A DNA stretch of 64,000 nt from Agarilytica rhodophyticola (GCF_002157225.2 NZ_CP020038.1:1759001-1823000), one strand, 5' to 3'; counted from the stretch's first letter, positions 32,203 through 41,316 are shown. The notes: a model not told the origin generated them from the letters alone. A program made the numbers and translations.

Positions 32203-34686
32203 ATGTTACTAAGACCTCGACAAACCACGTTTGTCGAGCGGAGCCTCGCTGCGCTCGAGAAACACAAAAATACACTAGGTGTGGCACCTACAGGATGTCA
32301 TGCACCCGGCACATTGTTATTAATGTATGACGGCACACTAAAACCTGTCGAAGACATTCAGGTGGGCGATACCCTTATGGGGCCAGATAGTCGCCCTCGG
32401 CATGTCCAACGTTTATATCAGGGAACCAATAGGATGTATGAGATACGTCCATTAAAAGGCGAGCCGTTTACTGTCAATAAGGATCATATTCTTTCGTTAG
32501 TCAAAACTGGGAACGTTATCCCCGATAATAAACGAGCGGATAATGTCACCGACAGCATTGTGAATATTAGTGTGAGCGCTTATCTGGAACAAAGTGCTAC
32601 CTTTAAACGCATACACAAACTTTACCGAACAGCAATTGATTTTCCTCAACAAGAAGCACCTTCTGTCGATCCGTATTTATTCGGGTTATTGTTAGGTGAC
32701 AAACACTTAATGCATTGTCCGCCGCCGATTCCTCATCATTATAAAGTAGGATCACGAGAAACACGTGGGGCTATCCTAGAAGGGTTAATTGATTCTGATA
32801 GCAACCCTGTTAAAAGCTGCCGTGCGTTTTCTACCCCATCAAAACAGCTTGCGGATGACGTGACTTTTATTTCCCGTAGCTTAGGGCTATATCCATCGTC
32901 TACATCTAAAACGGTCAATGGAATACCCTACTATAGCTTGACGATAGCCGACAGTGCTCACGAGGAGAATGTCTTACATACAGGCTTTACCGTGCATGAA
33001 GTGGGGTTAGGCGACTACTATGGTTTTTCGGTCGACCAGGATCACTTGTATGTGATGGGAGATTTCACTGTCACACACAATAGCGGTAAGACAATTATGT
33101 TATCGGGACTGGTAGGACAATGGGCTAGAAAAAATCAAGGGGCTAAAGCCTGTGTGTTGGCGCACCGCGACGAATTAACACAACAAAACAAGGCTAAATT
33201 TTTACGTGTTAATCCGACGCTCACAACCTCTGTATTTGATGCGAACGAAAAATCCTGGCAAGGTGATACCACTTTCGCGATGGTGCAAACACTCTCACGA
33301 GAAAATAATTTACTGCAAATACCCGCGTTAGATTTATTGGTCATCGATGAGGCTCATCATGCGGCAGCAGACAGCTATCAAAAAATCATTGATGCGGCGC
33401 GAGCGAAGAATCCCGATCTTGCTTTATATGGTGTCACCGCCACCCCCAATCGTGGTGATAAAAAAGGGTTGGTGGATACCTTTTCCAATGTTGCCGATCA
33501 AATCACGCTAGGTGAATTAATTCAAGCAGGCCATCTTGTTAAACCTGTGACCTATGTGATTGATGTGGGTACGCAAGGTGAGTTATCGCAAGTGAAAAAA
33601 ACGGCCAATGACTTCGATATGAATGCCGTTAACGCCATCATGAATAAAACATTAATTAATGAGTCTGTTCTAAAGCATTGGAAAGAAAAAGCGTCAGACC
33701 GGCCCACAATTATTTTTTGTTCCACGGTCAGTCATGCTAAGAATGTGGCGTCAACGTTTCAAAAAGGCGGGATTAATACAGAAGTTATTTATGGAGGCTT
33801 AACCAAAGAAGAACGCAAAGAAAGGCTCGAACGCTACGAGTCAGGGGAATCTCAAGTGGTTGTTAATGTGGATGTCTTAACCGAAGGCTATGACTACACC
33901 CCCACCAGTTGTGTGGTGCTATTACGTCCGAACAGTTATCAAGGCACCATGATTCAAATGGTGGGGCGAGGACTCCGCACGGTCGATCCGAATGAGCATC
34001 CTAACATTATCAAAACAGATTGTATTATCTTGGACTTTGGAACTAGCTCGCTTATTCACGGCAAGCTTGAACAAGACGTTAATCTAGAAGGAGAGGGGGT
34101 GGGTGAGGATGCCCCTCAAAAGTCGTGTCCTGAATGTGATGCTGCTATACCCGCAGGGTGTCGACTGTGTCCCTTATGTGGTTATTCCTTCAGTGTTCCT
34201 GTTGACAATACTGCCGCCGCTAATGATAGCCGTGCTGAACTCAGTGACTTTGTCATGACAGAGGTCGACTTACTTTCACGCTCTAGTTTTAAATGGGTGG
34301 ATCTTTACCACGATAGTACAGCCATGATGGCCACAGGGTTTGCTGCGTGGGCAGGCGCCTTTTATTTATATGGCCATTGGTATGCGGTAGCGGGTGCTCG
34401 ACAACAACACACACGACTGCTGTCCGTTGGCGAGAGAACGTTATGTATCGCTGCGTGTGATGACTGGCTCAATCTTAACGAAACCGAAGGGGGTGCCGAA
34501 AAATCGCGTCAATGGCTCAATGAAACCGCGACACCACAACAGCTTAAGTATTTACCAACAACATACACCTATAACTTTAGTTTAACGCGTTATCACGCTA
34601 GTTGTTTAATTGCGTTTAATTTTAATAAAAACGATATTCAACGCATTATTTTTACTGCCGCTAAGCAAAAAGAGCAGGTGGCGTAG
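32203..34686 (+). CDS. SF2 DEAH-box helicase interrupted by an intein in Walker A
   Basis: An 827-residue precursor. The host protein begins 'RPRQTTFVERSLAALEKHK' and reaches 'GVAPTG' at residues 26-31, where an intein starts at Cys32. The helicase resumes at Ser294 with 'SGKT', so removal restores GVAPTGSGKT. Further motifs: 'LLVIDEAHHAAADSY' (motif II), 'YGVTATPNRGD' (III), 'TIIFCSTVSHAKNVA' (IV), 'VDVLTEGYDYTPTSCVVLLR' (V), 'QMVGRGLRT' (VI), and a zinc ribbon 'CPECDAAIPAGCRLCPLCGY' near residues 643-662. It unwinds DNA during phage replication. Spliced length is about 565 residues. Confidence 0.9.
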   Translation: MLLRPRQTTFVERSLAALEKHKNTLGVAPTGCHAPGTLLLMYDGTLKPVEDIQVGDTLMGPDSRPRHVQRLYQGTNRMYEIRPLKGEPFTVNKDHILSLVKTGNVIPDNKRADNVTDSIVNISVSAYLEQSATFKRIHKLYRTAIDFPQQEAPSVDPYLFGLLLGDKHLMHCPPPIPHHYKVGSRETRGAILEGLIDSDSNPVKSCRAFSTPSKQLADDVTFISRSLGLYPSSTSKTVNGIPYYSLTIADSAHEENVLHTGFTVHEVGLGDYYGFSVDQDHLYVMGDFTVTHNSGKTIMLSGLVGQWARKNQGAKACVLAHRDELTQQNKAKFLRVNPTLTTSVFDANEKSWQGDTTFAMVQTLSRENNLLQIPALDLLVIDEAHHAAADSYQKIIDAARAKNPDLALYGVTATPNRGDKKGLVDTFSNVADQITLGELIQAGHLVKPVTYVIDVGTQGELSQVKKTANDFDMNAVNAIMNKTLINESVLKHWKEKASDRPTIIFCSTVSHAKNVASTFQKGGINTEVIYGGLTKEERKERLERYESGESQVVVNVDVLTEGYDYTPTSCVVLLRPNSYQGTMIQMVGRGLRTVDPNEHPNIIKTDCIILDFGTSSLIHGKLEQDVNLEGEGVGEDAPQKSCPECDAAIPAGCRLCPLCGYSFSVPVDNTAAANDSRAELSDFVMTEVDLLSRSSFKWVDLYHDSTAMMATGFAAWAGAFYLYGHWYAVAGARQQHTRLLSVGERTLCIAACDDWLNLNETEGGAEKSRQWLNETATPQQLKYLPTTYTYNFSLTRYHASCLIAFNFNKNDIQRIIFTAAKQKEQVA
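32296..33081 (+). other. Intein (262 residues) with an eroded LAGLIDADG endonuclease
   Basis: Starts at Cys32 ('CHAPGTLLLMYDGTLKPVED', block A), continues with 'PFTVNKDHILSL' (block B, penultimate Asp-His pair), and ends 'DHLYVMGDFTVTHN' (blocks F/G with terminal His-Asn) followed by Ser, all residues needed for splicing. Between them 'LFGLLLGD' and 'AILEGLIDSDSN' resemble the two LAGLIDADG helices, but they are only about 40 residues apart instead of about 100. The homing endonuclease therefore looks internally deleted and inactive, while splicing should work. Confidence 0.9.
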
Positions 34687-35031
34687 TTGTCCTATTGCTG
34701 TGCTATTTGCTGCGCCCGATCACGTGGATTTGGCTGGCGAGATCCAAATAAAGCATTAAAGAGGCAGCGTTTTTGCTCAAAGCGTTGCCAAGATATTCAT
34801 TACCACTACTTTACACAAGGCATCATCGTGACAGAAAGTGAAAAAAACGAATTTGAAAAAATAGCAAGAGAAGCCGTTATTAATCCACTCGCTACCTATG
34901 TCTGTAACGTCGGCTCTGAGAAAGCGTTATTCGACTATACCAAAGAGGAAATACACGGACTGATACACACGATTATTCACACCTACACAACACGATTACA
35001 GAATTTATATTCTGACGATATCCCATTCTAA
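34687..35031 (+). CDS. Small cysteine-rich phage protein (DUF6511-like)
   Basis: A 114-residue protein starting at TTG directly after the helicase stop; AGGTGG inside the helicase end is the ribosome site. The N-terminus has a zinc-finger-like 'CCAICCARSRGFGWRD' and 'RFCSKRCQDIHYHYF', followed by a helical, acidic C-terminus ending 'SDDIPF'. The layout matches small DUF6511-type phage proteins next to replication genes. It probably binds the replication complex. Confidence 0.6.
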   Translation: MSYCCAICCARSRGFGWRDPNKALKRQRFCSKRCQDIHYHYFTQGIIVTESEKNEFEKIAREAVINPLATYVCNVGSEKALFDYTKEEIHGLIHTIIHTYTTRLQNLYSDDIPF

Positions 35032-35059
35032 ATACGATTTAAGGAGCACACATTTTATT

Positions 35060-37246
35060 ATGACCATTAATAACTTTTTAGATTTTAGTTCGGCGAATGA
35101 CCAAATCGATCCGGATGAGCAAGAGGCACAACTCTCAACTCATGAGGTCAAGTCACGTTTACTGGATCAATTGCCTCATGTGTTGAACTATTTATTCCCT
35201 GAAGGCAAAGAGAAACAAAAACAATTTATTGTGGGAGATATTGACGGTAATAAAGGTAAAAGTCTTGTGATCGAGCTGCACGGAAGTAAAGCAGGCGTAT
35301 GGCATGATTTTGCGACGGGTGAGAGTGGTGATATTTTTGATTTATGGGCGCATCATAAAGGCTTTGATATTCGTCGGGATTTTTCACGTGTCATTGAATC
35401 CATGTCACAGTGGTTGGGGACAGCACCGACGTCCTCTTCATCAACACCGAAAAGAAAAAAAGCACCCCCAATGGATGACTTAGGTCCAGTAACAGCGAAA
35501 TGGAATTACCATGATAGTGAGGGTAATTTAATTGCTTGTGTGTACCGCTATGATCCTCCTGGCGGGAAGGAGTTTAGACCTTGGGATGTAAAAGCCCGGA
35601 AACAACAGGCACCAAACCCAAGACCACTGTATCAACAGCCCGCGATCGCAATTAACGACTACGTTATTTTTGTTGAAGGTGAAAAGTGCGCGGATGCCTT
35701 ATCCGCTACCGGTAATATTGCAACAACAGCCATGGGAGGTGCTAATACACTGGTAGATAAAACAGATTGGTCGCCGCTTCAAGGCAAACACGTGATGATA
35801 TGGCCTGATAACGACGAACCAGGACGCACCTATGCTAACAATGCGGCACGGGCTATCGCCGCTGTAGGGGCGCTTTCAGTGAGTATTTTGGACATCCCTA
35901 AAGATAAACCGGAAAAGTGGGATGTGGCAGACGCTATTGATGACGGTGTCGACGTTAACGAGTTTATTAAAAACACACCTAAGATAACGATTGATGTGCC
36001 TGCACCTACACGTGCATATACGGTAAGTGAAATACTTGCGGATGAAACGCCTACGCCAGATGATTTAATTGAGCCTCGCGTACTCACCCCCGGTGGTATG
36101 ATGGTGTTAGGGGGTGCCCCTAAGGTGGGTAAATCGGACTTTATTTTATCATTGCTCATGCATATGGCTGCAGGTGAGCCTTTTATAGGACTGAAGCCAA
36201 CAAAACGATTACGTATATTTTATTTGCAAGCTGAAGTGCAGTATTACTATTTGCGTGACCGTATTAGAAGTATGAATATGAAGGAACTCATGCTCTGGCG
36301 TGCGTCCGATAATTTATTTATTACCCCTCGGTTAAACCTTATTTTAAATAACGAGGGCTACAGTACCGTAAAAAATCTGATGCGAAAAGCCTCTGAGAAG
36401 GAACCTATCGACGTTATTGTGATCGATCCCTTACGTAATGTTTTTGATGGGGGTGAAGAGGGCGCAGGTGAAAATGATAACAACACTATGATGTATTTTT
36501 TAAAGGAGCGTGTCGAAAGATTACGTGATGAAATTAATCCTAATGCTGGCATTGTTATTGTGCATCACACAAAAAAAATACAGAAGCGGCAATTAATCGA
36601 AGACCCCTTCTTATCTTTTTCTGGCGCGAGCAGTTTACGTAGTTACTACACCACAGGAGCATTGTTATATAAACCAGAGGAAAATAAAGCGATACGAAAA
36701 CTTACCTTTGAATTACGTAATGGTATAGGGATTAAAGACAAATACATCGATAAGAAAAATGGGCAATGGGTAGAGGTAGATCCTGAAAGTGAACGTCTAG
36801 TTAATCAAAAACATGGAGAGAAACTTGATGCTGAACGTATAAGAAAACGAGATCAAATTATACAGCTTATTTATGACGAATCACTAGAAGGTCGAGTGTA
36901 TACCATTGCTCAATTTGCCGAAAAATTCGAAGGCACTGAGGGTTTAGGGGGCAATAGAACTATTGTTGAACGCATAAATGTTAATGCAACTAAAGGTTGG
37001 ATTAAATTCTTTAAAAATACAGATGATTATGATTTACCTAAAGCGGCGCGTAGTAAGTTCGGCTATGCGTGTGTGGAGGATATGAGACTACCCAGTAAAA
37101 ATATTATTGATGATGATACCGGAGACACAAAAACTATTTATAAAAGAGTCAAACCAACACACTATAAATGCGCCCAATCAGGGTCAGTCTTACCCGTCGA
37201 AAATCCTGATGTATGGGTATATAGCGATACAGAAAATGATGAATAA
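35060..37246 (+). CDS. Primase-helicase: toprim plus AAA_25 ATPase
   Basis: A 728-residue protein. Residues 50-110 contain a CHC2/D5-like primase entry ('VWHDFATGESGDIFDLWA'). Residues 195-290 form a toprim domain ('YVIFVEGEKCADALSA', 'VMIWPDNDEPGRTYANN'). From residue 345 comes a RepA-like AAA_25 ATPase with Walker A 'GGAPKVGKSDFIL' and Walker B 'IDVIVIDPLRNVF'; 'GIVIVHHTKK' supplies the sensor. The C-terminus is a helical tail. It makes primers and unwinds at the phage origin. It ends the replication operon; about 290 gene-free bases follow. Confidence 0.85.
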   Translation: MTINNFLDFSSANDQIDPDEQEAQLSTHEVKSRLLDQLPHVLNYLFPEGKEKQKQFIVGDIDGNKGKSLVIELHGSKAGVWHDFATGESGDIFDLWAHHKGFDIRRDFSRVIESMSQWLGTAPTSSSSTPKRKKAPPMDDLGPVTAKWNYHDSEGNLIACVYRYDPPGGKEFRPWDVKARKQQAPNPRPLYQQPAIAINDYVIFVEGEKCADALSATGNIATTAMGGANTLVDKTDWSPLQGKHVMIWPDNDEPGRTYANNAARAIAAVGALSVSILDIPKDKPEKWDVADAIDDGVDVNEFIKNTPKITIDVPAPTRAYTVSEILADETPTPDDLIEPRVLTPGGMMVLGGAPKVGKSDFILSLLMHMAAGEPFIGLKPTKRLRIFYLQAEVQYYYLRDRIRSMNMKELMLWRASDNLFITPRLNLILNNEGYSTVKNLMRKASEKEPIDVIVIDPLRNVFDGGEEGAGENDNNTMMYFLKERVERLRDEINPNAGIVIVHHTKKIQKRQLIEDPFLSFSGASSLRSYYTTGALLYKPEENKAIRKLTFELRNGIGIKDKYIDKKNGQWVEVDPESERLVNQKHGEKLDAERIRKRDQIIQLIYDESLEGRVYTIAQFAEKFEGTEGLGGNRTIVERINVNATKGWIKFFKNTDDYDLPKAARSKFGYACVEDMRLPSKNIIDDDTGDTKTIYKRVKPTHYKCAQSGSVLPVENPDVWVYSDTENDE

Positions 37247-37448
37247 AGATACACAAAAATGTGTTGCATTTTGAAGATTACATTTACGCTCTGTATTCTA
37301 TTGCTTACATATTTTTTTAATAAAATCAGTGGCTTGTAAATAAAATATAGTGCCTTTCATTCTAACAGAAAAATTTACCTTACAAACTGGTCGTTAGCCT
37401 TAGTGCTACGTGACTTTAGCTACTTTTTTTAGATAACTACACAGCCCC

Positions 37449-37499
37449 CTATACTTAAAGTATAGTTAGTAATACTACGTTACACTTGTATTACTAACT
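37449..37499 (+). promoter_or_regulatory. Two adjacent palindromes before the 37539 operon
   Basis: CTATACTTAAAGTATAG (37449-37465) overlaps the 12-base arms AGTTAGTAATAC / GTATTACTAACT (37464-37475 and 37488-37499). The first looks like a repressor site, the second like an operator pair or an RNA hairpin just before the operon. Confidence 0.55.
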
Positions 37500-37538
37500 T
37501 ACTTGAAATAGGGGTATTCTTTTCATGATGGAGATCTG

Positions 37539-37820
37539 ATGACGATACATGAGTTTAAAACAACCCCTAATCTAGGGACATTGTTGATTTACGATAACCA
37601 ATCTTATCGACTGAAACATATAAAACCTTACAGAAAAGTGCGTAATGGAGAAAAAACTTTTTTGCTAGTGTGGGAAACACCTTGTGCGAAATGCAAAACA
37701 CCCTTTGAAACAACCACACCATTAAAAATTAAATCATTTAACCGTCGATGTAAAAAACATACCGCACCAGGAAAACGAGTTAATCCTAGTCGATATAAAT
37801 CATCATGGAGAAAAAAATAA
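37539..37820 (+). CDS. Small basic zinc-finger-like phage protein
   Basis: A 93-residue Lys/Arg-rich protein with 'CAKCKTPFETTT' and a later 'RRCKKH', a possible four-ligand zinc site, in a short beta-rich body. GGAG precedes the ATG. It overlaps the resolvase start by one base (TAATG). No family is recognised; DNA binding is a reasonable guess. Confidence 0.55.
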   Translation: MTIHEFKTTPNLGTLLIYDNQSYRLKHIKPYRKVRNGEKTFLLVWETPCAKCKTPFETTTPLKIKSFNRRCKKHTAPGKRVNPSRYKSSWRKK

Positions 37821-38290
37821 TGGATAATTTAAACGTATTATCACTGGATCTCGGCACAACGACTGGATGGGCGGCACAGTCGAAGGAATGTATTATCAGC
37901 GGCACGGCTAATTTCAAGCATAGTCGTTACGACGGGGGTGGGATGCGATTTTTAAAATTTAATGCTTGGCTACGAGATTTACATACATCCATCGATGGCA
38001 TAGACGTGATTTATTTCGAGGAGGTGAGGCGGCACATAGGGACAGACGCAGCGCATGTGTATGGCGGATTCTTAGCAACACTTACCGCGTTTGGTGAGCA
38101 GGAAAATATTCCTTACCAAGGTGTGCCTGTTGGGACAATTAAAAAACATATCACAGGCAAAGGTAATGCGAGCAAAAGCGAAATGATTAAACATATTAAA
38201 AATTTAGGCTATGAACCTGCTGACGATAACGAGGCAGATGCGCTAGGACTGCTCATGTGGGCGCAGGATCAACAAACAGGGAGACACTAA
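37820..38290 (+). CDS. RuvC-like phage Holliday-junction resolvase
   Basis: Start set at 37820, with GGAG eight bases upstream and coupling to the previous stop; an ATG at 37805 is less well placed. The 156-residue product shows the RuvC fold: 'VLSLDLGTTTGWA' with the first catalytic Asp, 'VIYFEEVRRHIG' with Glu, and 'DDNEADALGLLMWA' with the final acidic pair. Such enzymes resolve branched DNA before packaging. It is coupled to the next gene (TAATG). Confidence 0.85.
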   Translation: MDNLNVLSLDLGTTTGWAAQSKECIISGTANFKHSRYDGGGMRFLKFNAWLRDLHTSIDGIDVIYFEEVRRHIGTDAAHVYGGFLATLTAFGEQENIPYQGVPVGTIKKHITGKGNASKSEMIKHIKNLGYEPADDNEADALGLLMWAQDQQTGRH

Positions 38291-38700
38291 TGCATCGGCG
38301 TAGCTGGGATAATAAAACCGTAGCACAGCGTTTTGAGGAGTGTGTTAGCGTGTTAAGCAAGTTACCAGGAAATATATCATTAGGCCATAGAAATTATTGG
38401 CCTGAAATTAAATACACCCCACGTGAAATTGCTCGGATGGAAAAAACTAAAACACACACGATATTACAACCACTCCCCGATGCCATTGATCGCGCTGAAG
38501 AAACCTTGTCTTGGATTACGTTAGTCGATAAGCCAGAGCGGCGTAAATTAATTTGGCTTAGGGCGCAGCGTATGTCGTGGCGATCCATTGCACGAGAGGT
38601 GGGCTATCCGAAAACAACGGCACAGCGGTATTGGAATGAAGCGCTTAGGACTATTAGTGATAATTTAGAAGTACCGGTAAGTCGCGGTAACTCCTGGTAA
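38290..38700 (+). CDS. DUF6362-like helix-turn-helix protein
   Basis: Start set at the ATG at 38290, coupled to the resolvase. The 136-residue product has 'RFEECVSVLSKLP', 'YTPREIARMEKTKT' and a C-terminal helix-turn-helix 'RMSWRSIAREVGYPKTTAQR' followed by 'YWNEALRTI'. It resembles DUF6362 phage proteins, likely a late-gene regulator or small-terminase-like DNA binder. The family label is tentative. Confidence 0.6.
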   Translation: MHRRSWDNKTVAQRFEECVSVLSKLPGNISLGHRNYWPEIKYTPREIARMEKTKTHTILQPLPDAIDRAEETLSWITLVDKPERRKLIWLRAQRMSWRSIAREVGYPKTTAQRYWNEALRTISDNLEVPVSRGNSW

Positions 38701-38810
38701 GAAGTCTTAAAAAACGGGTGGGACAAATTTGACGTTTGGGCGTATAGTTTGCCCTATCCTGAGACAAGAACCAGCAAGCACCGCTCGAAATATTTATTTA
38801 ACAAATTATT

Positions 38811-38844
38811 AAACCGCAGTTGATACTATCGCTGCGGTTTTTTT
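38811..38844 (+). terminator. Rho-independent terminator after the resolvase operon
   Basis: AAACCGCAG / CTGCGGTTT stem (nine bases) with a 12-base loop and four further Ts. Confidence 0.8.
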
Positions 38845-38860
38845 ATGCCTGAGAAAAGTT

Positions 38861-39220
38861 ATGGAAACTACCGCTAGAAAATCACCGATCAAAACAATTC
38901 GACAAAAATGCTTGGATTGTGCGGAAACTCGTACTCAGGTAAAACATTGTGAATTTAATTCCTGCCCGTTACACACCTATCGCATGGGTAAGAATATATT
39001 TTATGGGAAAGAAAAACCCGAAGGCTATCGTTCACCGCTTAAGGCCATTCGTGCTGAATGCCTTGACTGTGCTAAATCAGCCCATGAAGCGCGATTATGT
39101 CCAGCGACGAAATGTACGTTATGGCATTACCGTTTTGGGAAGTATCCTAAGACGAAAAATAATTCTGATATCCCTATCATTGAGATTACCCAAAAACCTG
39201 CGCAAATAACGGGGGTTTAG
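38861..39220 (+). CDS. Tandem Cys-rich zinc-finger phage protein
   Basis: A 119-residue protein with two copies of one zinc module: 'IRQKCLDCAETRTQVKHCEF' with 'CPLHTYRMG' and 'IRAECLDCAKSAHEARLCPA' with 'CTLWHYRFG'. Each has C-x2-C...C...C and ends in a Y-R-x-G motif. It is a common small phage protein of unknown role, probably a DNA- or protein-binding finger. It starts 17 bases after the terminator, so it needs its own promoter. Confidence 0.65.
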   Translation: METTARKSPIKTIRQKCLDCAETRTQVKHCEFNSCPLHTYRMGKNIFYGKEKPEGYRSPLKAIRAECLDCAKSAHEARLCPATKCTLWHYRFGKYPKTKNNSDIPIIEITQKPAQITGV

Positions 39221-39234
39221 CATTTTGGCCGCTT

Positions 39235-39318
39235 AAGCAGTAGGGTAGCTTAGGTCGATAGGGGTTAATCGTTGAATACCTCTTGTAGTCGCACTTTTGA
39301 AGCGTCAGCGACGTTATA
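39235..39318. repeat. 84-base intergenic direct repeat, copy 1
   Basis: Starts AAGCAGTAGGGTAGCTTAGG and ends AGCGACGTTATA; matches 39446-39529 at both edges with a more diverged centre (roughly two thirds identical by eye). Confidence 0.6.
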
Positions 39319-39445
39319 TCATAGAGTTTAAGGCCAGCATGACAACATCCTAGTGATTTAGCAGGAAAAAGCTTCTCTGCATGACGCTCGTTAGCATTGC
39401 TTTGTAACCTGCTCATACAACAGGGTTGTAGATTTTTAATAACCT

Positions 39446-39529
39446 AAGCAGTAGGGTAACCTAGGTCAAGTCGATTAAATTATTGAACCCCCGTTATACT
39501 GGCACTTTCCAGGCTTCAGCGGCGTTATA
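39446..39529. repeat. 84-base intergenic direct repeat, copy 2
   Basis: Starts AAGCAGTAGGGTAACCTAGG and ends AGCGGCGTTATA. The same length and conserved ends, with a 127-base gap between copies, suggest two protein- or RNA-structure-defined units. Confidence 0.6.
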
Positions 39530-39571
39530 CACTCGGACTTACGGTGTTAATTACACACAGAGATCTTCCTC

Positions 39572-39670
39572 ATGATTAAACAAACATTTTTCACGTTATT
39601 AATTTTATTCTTTATCGCAGTGATTGGAGGAGCGGGATTTATTATTTACGATGGGATTAAACATATGTAA
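39572..39670 (+). CDS. 32-residue single-pass membrane miniprotein
   Basis: ATG to TAA gives 32 residues: a short basic start (MIKQ), one membrane helix ('FFTLLILFFIAVIGGAGFII') and a polar end (YDGIKHM). The ribosome site is weak. Composition and length fit small phage or bacterial membrane peptides. It is the only coding signal in the 840-base gap. Confidence 0.4.
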   Translation: MIKQTFFTLLILFFIAVIGGAGFIIYDGIKHM

Positions 39671-40062
39671 CATTTGTGTTTAGTGGAATATTTTTCTCGC
39701 GTTATTTTTTACAGTAATTTATTTACTATTTTCTTAAATTAATATTAGTTTTGAAAAAAATTAATTTGATTGAAACTTTTATTAATTACCACAGTCTTAT
39801 TTGTAAACCAGCTCATAACACTTAAACAAACTTCGCCGAACGTCTGCGATATCCTTCGAAAAATATCAAAAAGGTACTTGGTAGAAATGGACGCCATGCG
39901 GGCGGCAAGACCGCCGAATTTCGCTAGCGATAGATGTTGTTAAGTGGTTCGCACTTCGCGGTTCGCATTTTTAACTTAGGTTCGCACTCGCGACATAACG
40001 TATTAATTTACTTCACCGTTCATTTTTTCTTGCTGTTTTTTTTAATTTACTAAGGTTTGTAT
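39671..40062. other. Gene-free stretch before the methyltransferase
   Basis: No gene seen. Near 39945-40000 GGTTCGCACT/GGTTCGCA occurs three times (TGGTTCGCACTTCGCGGTTC is the densest part), a cluster that may form RNA structure or bind a protein. Confidence 0.35.
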
Positions 40063-41313
40063 ATGGCGCACATCGCTGTAGATTCGGTGGTGCACTGGCC
40101 ACTCAAAAAACTTATTCCCTATGCCCGTAACGCTCGCACACATGACGATACCCAAGTCTCTCAAATCGCTGCCAGTATTGTCGAGTTTGGTTTTGTTAAT
40201 CCTATCCTAGTCTCGAGTGACGGAACGATTATCGCAGGCCATGGCCGCCTACTAGCCGCACAACAATTACAACTTGAAAAAGCCCCTGTGATTATTCTAG
40301 ATCATCTAACAGAATCACAGAGACGGGCGCTGGTTATTGCAGATAATAAACTCGCAGAAAACGCTGGATGGAACGACGAACTACTTGCCTTGGAACTTGA
40401 TGATTTAAAAGACCTAGGGTTTAATCTCGATATCATTGGCTTTTCGGATGACGAGCTAGATGAATTACTGGATTTTGATAGCGCATCGGATAGCCAGGGT
40501 AACGAGGATGAGGTGCCTGAGCCAGAAGAAAGTGTGATCAGTCAAGTCGGTGATATATGGTTGCTAGGCGATCATAAATTATTATGTGGAGATGCCACTA
40601 GCCGTGAGGATATTAATACGCTACTGGGGGATGAGTTGGTCGATATGACCTTTACCGATCCGCCTTATAATGTGGATTATGGGAGCAACCAGCGCGATAA
40701 AATACGCTTTAATAGTCGCCCTATACTCAATGATAATCTAGGCGAGGGCTTTTACACATTTTTAAAAGACGCGCTAACGCATATCCTCGATAAAACTAAA
40801 GGCGCGTGTTATATCTGTATGTCCTCCAGCGAGCTGGATACCTTACAAAAGGCATTTCGCGATGCCGGTGGCCGTTGGTCGACATTTATTATTTGGGCGA
40901 AAAATCATTTTACATTAGGCCATTCCGATTATCAGCGGCAATACGAATCGATTCTCTATGGATGGAAACAGGGCAGCGACCACTTCTGGTGCGGTGATAG
41001 AAATCAAACCGATCTATGGTTTTTTAATAAGCCTAATAAGAGTGACTTACATCCTACGATGAAGCCGGTCGAGCTTGTGGAGAAAGCAATAAGAAATTCC
41101 AGTAAAAGTCGGGATATTGTATTAGACCCGTTTGGTGGCTCTGGCAGTACCTTAATTGCCTGTGAGAAAGCGAACCGCCGTGCAAGGCTAGTAGAGCTTG
41201 ATCCTAAATATGTGGACGTTATTATTCGTCGTTGGCAAGAATATTCAGGGGGGGAAGCGACAAGGCTGTTGGATTCTCTTACCTTTAACAGCCTAGAGGT
41301 AACGTCGGCTTAA
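40063..41313 (+). CDS. ParB-like/DNA methyltransferase fusion
   Basis: Start set at the ATG at 40063 (TAAGG seven bases upstream). The 416-residue product begins with a ParB/Srx nuclease-like domain (residues 10-110: 'LIPYARNARTHDDTQVSQIA', 'IIAGHGRLLAAQQL', 'ALVIADNKLAENAGW'). After an acidic linker comes a beta-class N4/N6 methyltransferase: 'MTFTDPPYNVDYG' (motif IV) precedes 'VLDPFGGSGSTLIACEKANR' (motif I). It modifies adenine or cytosine in phage DNA, probably against host restriction; no cognate nuclease is nearby. Convergent with the next gene. Confidence 0.9.
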   Translation: MAHIAVDSVVHWPLKKLIPYARNARTHDDTQVSQIAASIVEFGFVNPILVSSDGTIIAGHGRLLAAQQLQLEKAPVIILDHLTESQRRALVIADNKLAENAGWNDELLALELDDLKDLGFNLDIIGFSDDELDELLDFDSASDSQGNEDEVPEPEESVISQVGDIWLLGDHKLLCGDATSREDINTLLGDELVDMTFTDPPYNVDYGSNQRDKIRFNSRPILNDNLGEGFYTFLKDALTHILDKTKGACYICMSSSELDTLQKAFRDAGGRWSTFIIWAKNHFTLGHSDYQRQYESILYGWKQGSDHFWCGDRNQTDLWFFNKPNKSDLHPTMKPVELVEKAIRNSSKSRDIVLDPFGGSGSTLIACEKANRRARLVELDPKYVDVIIRRWQEYSGGEATRLLDSLTFNSLEVTSA

Positions 41314-41316
41314 CCT

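Noticed and set aside
34687-35031. HNH nuclease
   Set aside because: The Cys pairs suggest a zinc finger, but no HNH histidine-asparagine core is present.
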